A stretch of DNA of 11,253 nt from an uncultured Prevotella sp. (lineage in GTDB: Bacteria; Bacteroidota; Bacteroidia; Bacteroidales; Bacteroidaceae), in contig URQS01000082.1 of assembly GCA_900550035.1 (NCBI GenBank), positions 1 to 11,253 on the forward strand, given 5' to 3'. The notes under the pieces are model-generated. The model did no database searches, was not told where the DNA came from, and saw nothing but the letters and a program-made list of their open reading frames with translations. Below, piece by piece: positions 1 through 7,262 of the stretch; the stretch's first letter is position 1; each line of letters starts with the position of its first letter. A program made the translations under genes and the position numbers.

Positions 1-1397
1 ACAGAGTTCTTCGCACGCTGGCGAATGTCGTTGATTATGGTGCGAGCCTCAGCAAGCTGGTCGGTCTCGATGAGAGCCTCTGCACGCATGAGCATTACAT
101 CGGTGAAGCGGAACACATAGTCGTTCATAGCGAACGCCTGCCATGAGCCGTTGTAGGTCTCGCCCTTTGAGCGCTGCGGCACCTCCTTCATAGAGCAGTA
201 GTAGCCGTAAGTGTTCGGCGTGCGACTGTTAGCCTTTGTGAGCGTATACTCCTCCTCGTACTTGTACGGGAAGGTAGGCATACCCACGGTGTGGAAGAGA
301 CGCGGATCCCATTTCTGGGTGGTCGGCTTGCCGTTGACGGGATAGTCGATATGCTTGTTATAGTCGTCAAACTCGGGCAGTCCGTTCTTTGTCTTGAATG
401 CGTTCACGAGGTCCTGCGACGGCTTGTGGAAGTCCCATCCGCACGACCACATTCCCCAAACACCGTTGAGCATGTTGCTCCAGTTGGCGCGTCCGAATGT
501 GGTGTTGTCCTCCTTATAGTCAGAAGTCTGCACGGCGAACACACTCTCCTTGCTGTTTTTCTCTTCGGGCAGGAAGATGTCGCCGTAGTCTTCAAGATAG
601 CCGAAGTAGGGCGAGCTCTTCACCACGTTTGTATATTCAATCACCTTCTGCATATACTCCTTGTTGATGTGGTCGTAGCCGTTGGTTGCCTCGTAGCCAT
701 CACCGTATGCAAGGGTGAGGTAGCACTTGGCGAGATATGCCGCAGCAGCAACGCGGTTGACGCGGTTCTGCTCTTTCTGCATCTCGGGCAGCACGTCGTA
801 AGCCTCCTTGAAGTCGTTTATTATCTTGCCGAACAACTCCTCGTATGTAAACTCGTCGTTGCGAGTCTTCTCCTGTAGATTGTTCTTCGTTACGTTCTCG
901 TCAATCCAAGGCACCTGGCGGAACATGGTAATGAGCTTGAAGTAGAAGTGTGCGCGGAGGAACTTCACCTCAGCCACACGCTGCTTCGTCATTTCCGCAC
1001 CAAGCTTGCTGTCGCCATACTGCTCAAGCGAGAGCAATGCGCGGTTGCAGCGGCTCACAGCGCAATATAGGCGATACCAGAGTTCGTCAAACTCGCCGGG
1101 CGTGGAAGTCATTGTAGACCATATCTCCATGGGATGATAGCCGGTGTCGGTAGTGCCCGAACCACCTTTCAGGCAGTCGTCTGAGGCGAGGTCGCCGTAA
1201 GGCCACAGGTTGAAGGGGTAAGTGTACCAGCAGTCGCCGAGCATGGCATAGGCTGCCGTCACCATGCCGTCGGGGCGCGCAAACGCCTTGTCCTGGTCGA
1301 TTACGCCCTTGGGACTCTCGTCGAGAAAGTCGCTGCATGACGTGGCTGTCGTGAGGGTGAGTGCAGCCACAAACATATATTTGAATATATTTTTCAT
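1..1397 (-). CDS. susD: SusD-like starch/fructan-binding outer-membrane lipoprotein (partial, C-terminus beyond window)
   Basis: Surface glycan-binding lipoprotein that pairs with the SusC transporter to capture oligosaccharides at the outer membrane. The frame is open from the ATG at 1397-1395 to the window edge, giving 465 complete codons; SusD proteins are usually longer, so the C-terminal part is missing. The N-terminus MKNIFKYMFVAALTLTTATSC is a lipoprotein signal peptide with the lipidated Cys at residue 21. Acidic residues follow (SDFLDES), in keeping with Bacteroidetes surface-export signals. Further on are SusD-family hallmarks: early helical repeats with VKFLRAHFYFKLI, VNRVAAAAYLAKCYL, and near the edge FRFTDVMLMRAEALIE followed by INDIRQRA. 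It lies 73 bp downstream of susC on the same strand, the standard susCD order, and probably shares its transcript. I spot-checked the frame at several positions and saw no break. Substrate (fructan) is inferred from neighbours only. Confidence 0.93.
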   Translation of the reverse strand, partial: MKNIFKYMFVAALTLTTATSCSDFLDESPKGVIDQDKAFARPDGMVTAAYAMLGDCWYTYPFNLWPYGDLASDDCLKGGSGTTDTGYHPMEIWSTMTSTPGEFDELWYRLYCAVSRCNRALLSLEQYGDSKLGAEMTKQRVAEVKFLRAHFYFKLITMFRQVPWIDENVTKNNLQEKTRNDEFTYEELFGKIINDFKEAYDVLPEMQKEQNRVNRVAAAAYLAKCYLTLAYGDGYEATNGYDHINKEYMQKVIEYTNVVKSSPYFGYLEDYGDIFLPEEKNSKESVFAVQTSDYKEDNTTFGRANWSNMLNGVWGMWSCGWDFHKPSQDLVNAFKTKNGLPEFDDYNKHIDYPVNGKPTTQKWDPRLFHTVGMPTFPYKYEEEYTLTKANSRTPNTYGYYCSMKEVPQRSKGETYNGSWQAFAMNDYVFRFTDVMLMRAEALIETDQLAEARTIINDIRQRAKNS

Positions 1398-1470
1398 TTT
1401 GTCGTTTTCTTTTTATTTGGTAAATAGAGTTGTTGCATTTGCCGTTGTGTGCTTGTCTGGGCTTCTGCCA

Positions 1471-4400
1471 TTAGAAACTGAGCTGCAGGCCGAGCGACAC
1501 CGACGAAGAGTGGGGATAGGCCCAGTTGGGGTTCTCGGGGTCTGACACGGTGAACGAGTTGCTCTTCAGCGTGAAGAGGTTCTGTCCCGACGCATAGACG
1601 CGGGCCGAGGTCATGTGCAGCTTCTTGAGCAGAGGGGCGGCCAGATTGTAGCCCAGCTGCAGCGTGCGCAGCTTCAGCCACGAGCCGTGCTCCACAAAGT
1701 AGGTAGAGGCGCGTCCCTCGTCGCTGGTGTTGTTGGTGGTGAGGGCCGGGATGGTCGACGAGGTGTTGTCTGCCGTCCATGCGCCGAGCAGGCGGTTGCC
1801 CTTGTTGCTGCCGGCGTCGGTGATGCTCCAGAAGTCGGTCTGGAATTTCTGGTTGTTGTACACGTCGACACCGCACACGCCCTGGAAGAACATCGAGAGG
1901 TCGAAGCCCTTGTACTTGAGAGCCACGTTAAGGCCCCAGTTGAAGTCGGGCACAGGGTTGAATATCCAGTCCTGGTCGTTGGCATCAATCACGCCGTTGC
2001 CGTCGAGGTCGGCATATTTGAGTCCGCCCACACGGGCGTTGGGCTGTCCCGAGGCGAGCACCTCGTCACGATTCTGGAAGAGACCGTCGACCACATATCC
2101 CACGATGGAGCCGTAGGGCTTCTTCGACTGCACGAGGTTCTCCTTTGTGGTGTGGGCATAGGAGCCAGTGGTCGTGGTGGGCAGGTATGTCACCTTGTTG
2201 CGGAAGAAGTCGGCGTTCAGACTCACGTCGTAGCCCAGGCCGTAGGATGTGGTGTGGCGGTAGCCCACGTTAAACTCCATACCCACGTTGCGCAGCGACG
2301 GACCGTTGCTCCACGATGCGCCGCCCTCGCCCATCGCTCCGAGATAGGCCGGCGAAATGAGCATGTCTTTCACATCTTTTATATAGGCGTCGACCGTGCC
2401 GTAGAGTTCTTGACCAAAGAGCGAGAAGTCGGCACCGACGTTATATTGTATCGTTGTCTCCCACTTCAGATTATCATTGCCAGTCTGTGTGGCGCGGAAG
2501 CCTGACGGGAAGATGCCTGTACCTTGACGATATAGGTCGTAGGCGGTGGAAGTGACACGGTCAGCACCATAGTCGGCAACATACAGTCCGTAACGTGCCG
2601 TGTTAGAAATCTCTTGGTTACCAGTCTTACCCCATGATGCACGAAGCTTAAGATCGTCTATCCACGATGCTTTCAGATTCTTCGAAAGACGATAGCCGAG
2701 TGTAGCAGCAGGGAAGTTACCGTAGCGATTGTTCTTGCCAAAGCGTGAAGAGCCGTCACGACGTATTGTGAACGAAGCAAGAACGAGGTCTTGCCAGTTG
2801 TAGTCAACCTTTCCGAAGAACGAAGCCAGCGAATAGCCAGAGCCTATACCTGTAGCTCGCTCGATTCCCGTTGCTGCATCAGGCCACATATAGTCCTTGT
2901 CTTCAATCACGAAGGTTTGGGCGTATGCACCAACATCTTCAACCGTCTGCTTGTGCAGCTCCATACCAGCAAGCACAGTGAAGTCATGATCGCTACCTAT
3001 CTTGAAGTTATAGTTGGCAGTGTTGCTCCATGTCCAACGAACGTCGTCGTGTGCCGAGACGTCGTGCTCGGAATGTTATTGTTGACGATGTCCGATTTGA
3101 ATGTATGGCTCATCGAGTGGATGAACGAGTGATAATAGTCGAGACCGAAATTAGAGCGCAACAAAAGACCCTTCAATGGTTTTACATCCACATAGGCATT
3201 GCCAAATACACGCCATATCTTGAGGGCATTATCACGGTTCATATACATCTCACGCAGAGGATTCTGGCGGTCGCTCATGCCACCTACTGGTCCGCCAAAT
3301 GTGGTGCCGTCCTCTTCATATACAGGAACTGTAGGCGACATCTTCAGCGCATTCTCCATCGGAGCGCAGTCCACCTGCTTTGAGTAGGTTACAGTAGCGT
3401 TTTCGCCTACACTAACTATATTGTTTATATTGTATGTAGAATTGAATCGTGCCGAGAAGTTCTCAAAGTTTGAATACTTAAGTATACCATCATTCTTCTT
3501 GTATCCTGCCGAGAAAAGACCAGTAAACTTGTCGGTGGCACCCGATAGAGAGAGGTCGTAGCTCTGCATGAAGCCGGTGCGCGAAATCTCGTCAAGCCAG
3601 TCGGTGTCAGAGCAGCGCATGGTTTTCTTCGAGTTTATGTAGCCGTCGTAGGCTCCGTTCACGGTGTAGGTGTTATACTGGCGCGTGGCGGGGTCATAGG
3701 CCGTTATGGTGCGTCCGGCAGTGGCGTTGAGGTCGAGGCCGTAGTTGCGTGCGTAGGCCACGGGGTCGAGGCCGTCGTTGAGGGCTGCCTGTGTCATGGC
3801 GGTGGCATACTCAGCAGTGTTGCAGAGCTTCATCATCGACTGCGAGTTGTAGAACTGCGCCGTGACGTTGGCCGAGAAGTCAACATTGAGTTTGCCGCCC
3901 TTCTTGCCGCGCTTGGTGGTGATGATTATCACGCCGTTGGCGGCGCGCGAACCATAGATTGAAGCTGAAGCTGCATCTTTGAGCACCTGCATGCTCTCAA
4001 TATCGTTCATGTTGAGCGAGTTGAGGGCTGTTGTTGTTGGTACTCCGTCGATAACGAAGAGTGGGTCTTGCGAAGAATTGAATGAGCCGATACCACGGAT
4101 GCGAACCGTACCAGTACCTATTGGCGAACCGTCAGTGGAGATGGTCATGCCTGGCACCTTGCCTTGCAAAGAGCGCATGGGATCTGTATCGGCAGACGAT
4201 TTGAGGTCTTTGGCATTTACTACAGACACCGAGCCAGTCAAGTCGGCCTTGCGCTGCACCTGATAGCCAGTTACGACAACCTCGCCGAGCAGCTCAGCGT
4301 TGTCTTGGAGCACAATCTTCAGATTGTCGCCAGCCTTTACTTCCTGATCCTTACATCCTATATAAGAAATGACAAGGGTTTCGCCGGGTTTTACATTGAG

Positions 4401-4586
4401 TTTGAAGTTACCGTCAATATCGGTAACAGTGCCCATATTGTTGGCTCCTTTCACCTTTACCGATGCACCAATAATAGGTTCACCCGTCTTGTCGGTCACC
4501 GTTCCGCCAATGCCATTGGTCTGTGCATACATGCCAGTACCGGCGAACATGAGCATACTTACTAAAGCTACTTTTGCTTTTTTCAT
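1471..4586 (-). pseudogene. susC: SusC-like TonB-dependent outer-membrane transporter, interrupted by a -1 frameshift
   Basis: TonB-dependent transporter that imports oligosaccharides across the outer membrane with SusD. The N-terminal half (4586-2997, 529 codons) has a signal peptide cut near MYA|QT (residues 21/22), a carboxypeptidase-regulatory-like domain (about 25-95), a TonB-box-like GEVVVTGY (101-108) and a plug domain (about 110-225, with VRIRGIGSFN, VIDGVP, DAASASIYGSRAANGVIIITTKRG). It then hits a stop at 2999-2997. The C-terminal half is open in another frame from 3075 to 1471; it contains the barrel and the usual ending VSLGLQLSF. Adding one base near 3060 joins SDIVNNNIPSTT to SAHDDVRWTWSNTANYNFK and gives about 1038 residues, normal for SusC. 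The frameshift could be a true mutation or a sequencing/assembly error. A C-terminal start at 2976 is only the first in-frame Met, not a real start. GC content is patchy along the gene. Fructan specificity is inferred from context. Confidence 0.9.
3054..3071 (-). other. Probable frameshift site in susC
   Basis: The two susC frames overlap only from 2997 to 3075, so the lesion lies there. Protein continuity places it near 3058-3062: reading one additional base after the minus-strand codons for IPSTT restores VSAHDDVRWTW. The site sits in a small inverted repeat, CCGAG (3054-3058) and CTCGG (3067-3071), with the palindrome GACGTC (3058-3063) in between. Such a structure could favour slippage or a sequencing error. 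There is no X-XXY-YYZ slippery heptamer, so programmed frameshifting is unlikely. Confidence 0.7.
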
Positions 4587-4781
4587 AAGATATACGTTTT
4601 TGTTTTTGGTTTAAGTTTGCGTCTTTTAACGGTTGCAAAGTTATAGGATAAAAAATAAGTGACATTTCATGAATCGTTCACAAAATATCACTCATGTTAC
4701 ATGCAACAATCGTTGACGGGATAGTCAAAAATGTTGAGTTTTTTGTCCTGATGTGCCAGTTATTTCATTTAGTTAAGTAAA
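4587..4781. other. Intergenic region between the regulator and susC
   Basis: This 195-bp AT-rich stretch lies between the regulator's stop codon and the susC start; both genes are on the minus strand. It holds the susC -7 element, an interrupted palindrome CATGT-T-ACATG (4693-4703) about 55 bases upstream of that element, and the inverted CAAC...GTTG pair at 4704-4715. Either could be an activator site. I see no convincing intrinsic terminator for the regulator gene, so some read-through into susC is possible. Confidence 0.5.
4636..4643 (-). promoter_or_regulatory. -7 element of the predicted susC promoter
   Basis: On the minus strand this reads TAACTTTG, an exact match to the Bacteroidetes -7 consensus TAnnTTTG. 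It is about 50 bases ahead of the susC start codon, implying a leader of roughly 40 bases. No good TTTG -33 box lies at the expected 19-21 base spacing, as would be expected of a promoter that needs an activator. A TTTG lies 37 bases upstream (4684-4681). Confidence 0.6.
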
Positions 4782-7037
4782 TTAAACCTTCATTTCCTCT
4801 CTTATATCTGTAGGATATTTGTCATATTGTTTTTTAAAGCATGACGAAAAATAGCCTGGAGTGGCAAATCCTACTTCGTTGGCTATTTCGGATACAGTCT
4901 TGTCGGTGGTCTTGAGCAGAGTCATGGCTCGTTTGAGTCGTGTCTCGCGCAGTATTTCTACGGGAGTCATGCCTGTCAGTGCTTTCACCTTACGGTATAG
5001 CTGCACGCGCGACAGTCCAACTTCGTCGCCAAGGTCTTCAATCTTGAGATTGGTGTTCGACATATGCTTCTCCATTGCCTTGAGGAATGTATCGAGGAAT
5101 CGTCGGTCGGGCGAAGGAGAGTGTTGAGTATTGAGTGTCGAATGTTGCGCTCGGCTTTTGTCGCTTGCCAGAGCAAGAATTGTCGGCTGCTCCAATTGCG
5201 AATTTTGAGCATTGAACAGTTGGCGAAGCTTCTGGCGATTGGCAAGAAGCGATGCTATGTTTGCAACAAGCAGGTCGGCACTGAACGGTTTGGTCATATA
5301 CATGTCGGCACCGGTCTGCATACCCTCAATATACTGCTGTTCGCTGCTGCGGGCAGTGAGCAACAGCACCGGAATATGGCTTGTCGCCTCATGTTGCTTA
5401 AGACGGGTGCAGAAGGTCAGTCCATCCATTACGGGCATCATCACGTCAGACACAACGATGTCGGGCACACTCTCCACGGCAAGTTTCAGTCCGCTCTGGC
5501 CGTCGGCTGCCTCTATCACATAATAGCGATCGAGCAAGAGTGTGCGCAGATAGGCACGCATGTCGGCATTGTCGTCAACGATAAGCACGGTGGCGAGTTC
5601 GTCGGCATTGTCGTTAATCAGAGTATCGTGACGACTCTCCTGCACCGACTTTTGGCTTGCAATGAGTTGCTCGTCGGTAGTAGCGGTGGAGTCGTCGATG
5701 GTGGCGCGATTCTCTCGGCGGAACAGCAATACGTCACCAACAAGGCGTTGCAGTTGCTCCACGTTGCGCTTAATGATGTCAATGAGTTGCTGCGAATCAC
5801 CTTTGCCAGCAGCCAGTTGGCTAACGGGACCAGCTATAAGCGTAAGCGGAGTGCGCAACTGATGTGACGCATTGGTGAAGAATCGTGTCTGTTCGTCGTT
5901 CAGTTCACGCATGCGGCGGTTGGCACGGCGTGTAGCACGCACGGCACGCCATGTAGCAAACACAGCCACAGCCAACATTAGGATTACGAGCAATGCCACG
6001 ATGAGCAATGTGCGCTGAATATTGTAAAAACCGAGATAAGTCTCAAGTTTAGATTGTATCGTAGCAAGATATTGGTTTTGCTTCATTAGCGAGTTGCTAC
6101 TTAGCGAAATGTCGGCTACATTTTGCGGTGTTATAACAAAGCTCTTCATATTGTTCGTGCGCTCGTATGGCTTGCCTTCGAGTATGTGCAGTGCGAGAGC
6201 TATCACCTCCTCGCCATGGGTAGGGTAGATGTATGATGCAGCGAGTTGTCCTTTCTGCACAGCGTCTATGCCCTCGCCTGGTAGTCCGTCAATGCCAAGG
6301 AAGCGAATTTCACGCTCTTTGTGCAACTCTTTGGCAGCTTCGTAAGCACCTACAGCTGCAAGGTCGCTATGACAGAACACTACGTCGGCAGTCTTGCCGT
6401 CCTTTAGCCATTGACGCATGATGCGCTTGCAGTCGTCGTACGACCATTTGCTTGGCACATGATGATAGTCAATATATGTCTCGCGGCTAATGGCTTCGCT
6501 GAAACCTTTGTGTCGTTGTGCGGCAGGTGAAATCTCAAGTGGTCCGGTCATCTCCAGCACTATGGGACGTCGTCTTTCCGTTTTCATGCTGTCGCGACAC
6601 AGCATTGCTGCATATTCCGCCATCTTGCGTCCTGCCTCAACGTTGTCGCCACCTATATAAGCGGTATAGTCGTTCATGGCTGTAATACGGTCGTAGAAGA
6701 CAATGGGGATATGCTTGTCGTGGGCACGTTGCAGACTCTTGTTCAGGGCATGATAGTCGTTGGGCGAAACTACGAGCAGGTCGACACCCTCATCAACGAG
6801 GCTGTCTATCTGCCGGCATTGGCGTTCGTTGCTATTGTCGGCATTCTTTATAATCACCTTAACGTCGGTGTCATAGAGATGTTGTGCCGATAGCATCTCA
6901 ATGTTGGCTTTCTCGCGCCAGCGTCCACCCACACACTGCGACACACCTATTTTATATTTATAGTTGGTAGTGCAGCTGGTGGCGAGTGTTAGCGTTGCTA
7001 ACAGCATTAATAATGTATGATAAGTTTTGGGTTTCAT
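4782..7037 (-). CDS. Hybrid two-component-like sensor/AraC-family regulator with sugar-binding periplasmic domain, lacking the kinase ATPase domain
   Basis: Inner-membrane sensor and transcription activator, 751 residues, resembling the fructose sensor BT1754 of B. thetaiotaomicron in overall plan. Order: signal segment (1-22, ending ATSC, possibly a lipobox); type I periplasmic sugar-binding domain (about 28-315, e.g. IPIVFYDRI, YIGGDN, GIDGLPGEG); one membrane segment (about 341-363); a HisKA/DHp-type helix with the H box FFTNASHQLRTPLTLIAGP (His392); a receiver domain (about 482-600) with the acidic pair Asp488/489, phospho-acceptor Asp531, Thr561 and Lys583; and two AraC-type helix-turn-helices (about 664-689 and 713-748). 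Only about 40 residues separate the DHp helices from the receiver. No N, G1, F or G2 box is present, so the HATPase domain is missing although the frame is intact. Residues 607-617 and 631-640 are encoded by repeat-like DNA. It is divergent from GH32 and upstream of susC, which it probably activates when fructose binds. Confidence 0.92.
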   Translation of the reverse strand: MKPKTYHTLLMLLATLTLATSCTTNYKYKIGVSQCVGGRWREKANIEMLSAQHLYDTDVKVIIKNADNSNERQCRQIDSLVDEGVDLLVVSPNDYHALNKSLQRAHDKHIPIVFYDRITAMNDYTAYIGGDNVEAGRKMAEYAAMLCRDSMKTERRRPIVLEMTGPLEISPAAQRHKGFSEAISRETYIDYHHVPSKWSYDDCKRIMRQWLKDGKTADVVFCHSDLAAVGAYEAAKELHKEREIRFLGIDGLPGEGIDAVQKGQLAASYIYPTHGEEVIALALHILEGKPYERTNNMKSFVITPQNVADISLSSNSLMKQNQYLATIQSKLETYLGFYNIQRTLLIVALLVILMLAVAVFATWRAVRATRRANRRMRELNDEQTRFFTNASHQLRTPLTLIAGPVSQLAAGKGDSQQLIDIIKRNVEQLQRLVGDVLLFRRENRATIDDSTATTDEQLIASQKSVQESRHDTLINDNADELATVLIVDDNADMRAYLRTLLLDRYYVIEAADGQSGLKLAVESVPDIVVSDVMMPVMDGLTFCTRLKQHEATSHIPVLLLTARSSEQQYIEGMQTGADMYMTKPFSADLLVANIASLLANRQKLRQLFNAQNSQLEQPTILALASDKSRAQHSTLNTQHSPSPDRRFLDTFLKAMEKHMSNTNLKIEDLGDEVGLSRVQLYRKVKALTGMTPVEILRETRLKRAMTLLKTTDKTVSEIANEVGFATPGYFSSCFKKQYDKYPTDIREEMKV
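5118..5147. repeat. Heptamer tandem repeat inside the regulator coding sequence
   Basis: Plus-strand units TTGAGTA (5124-5130), TTGAGTG (5131-5137) and TCGAATG (5138-5144), then TTG, form a 7-bp-period repeat. On the coding strand it is in frame and encodes QHSTLNTQHS (residues 631-640), in the linker between the receiver and the DNA-binding domain. A looser related stretch at 5187-5219 encodes LFNAQNSQLEQ. Repeats of this type are frequent between genes in Bacteroidetes genomes (recalled knowledge; not searched here). Confidence 0.65.
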
Positions 7038-7067
7038 AAAAAGATAGGTTTATTGGGTTTCCAATAG

Positions 7068-7099
7068 CAAAGTTAAATAATTTATCGATAACAAGCAAC
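7068..7099 (-). promoter_or_regulatory. Predicted promoter of the sensor-regulator gene
   Basis: On the minus strand a GTTG (7099-7096) is followed after 20 bases by TAACTTTG (7075-7068), matching the Bacteroidetes -33/-7 pattern with normal spacing. The start codon is about 30 bases further on. The spacer contains the perfect 10-bp palindrome TTATCGATAA (7082-7091). The better -33/-7 fit compared with susC and GH32 suits constitutive expression of a sensor. Confidence 0.55.
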
Positions 7100-7193
7100 C
7101 AACAGATTTGACATTTGATGCAAGATTTGTTTCATCGGCCAATTCTTACAAGTTTTGGAAACATAAGTCATATACCAATTATAATATAAAATG

Positions 7194-7201
7194 TAATTTT
7201 G
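7194..7201 (+). promoter_or_regulatory. -7 element of the predicted GH32 promoter
   Basis: TAATTTTG matches TAnnTTTG and lies 61 bases before the GH32 start codon, implying a leader of about 55 bases. The position 19-21 bases upstream has no TTTG, so the promoter is probably activator-dependent. A TTTG occurs 36 bases upstream (7154-7157), mirroring the arrangement at susC. Confidence 0.6.
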
Positions 7202-7262
7202 CGACAGAAACAAAACACCTACAGTTCAAACTTTTTGGATAATTCTAAAAACCTATATAAAT

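Larger units (their letters stand above)
7038..7262. other. Divergent regulatory region between the sensor-regulator and GH32 genes
   Basis: This 225-bp AT-rich region carries promoters in both directions. The minus-strand promoter for the regulator is at 7068-7099 and the plus-strand GH32 -7 element is at 7194-7201. No small gene or RNA is apparent. The segment at about 7153-7175 (TTTTG, GAAACAT, CAT) resembles one at the same distance upstream of the susC promoter and may be the regulator's binding site. Confidence 0.5.

Noticed and set aside
291..878. A 195-codon plus-strand open frame near the left edge
   Set aside because: It is antisense to the SusD coding frame, which runs unbroken with family motifs.
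1615..2505. A 296-codon plus-strand open frame opposite susC
   Set aside because: It is antisense to the well-supported SusC barrel and has no recognisable domains; its openness follows from the codon use of the real gene.
1471..2976. A separate shorter TonB-dependent transporter gene starting at the Met at 2976
   Set aside because: The frame is open further upstream to 3075 with conserved SusC sequence (VRWTWSNTANYNFK), and it lacks a signal peptide and plug, so it is the broken-off C-terminal half.
2997..3075. Programmed -1 ribosomal frameshifting to make full-length SusC
   Set aside because: No slippery heptamer is present and SusC proteins are not known to use this; mutation or sequence error is simpler.
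5064..5867. A 267-codon plus-strand open frame opposite the regulator
   Set aside because: It is antisense to the receiver and AraC domains, which have clear conserved motifs in the minus-strand frame.
7082..7091. TTATCGATAA palindrome as an operator for the sensor gene
   Set aside because: A 10-bp AT-rich palindrome is common by chance and no second copy was seen; kept only as a note in the promoter entry.
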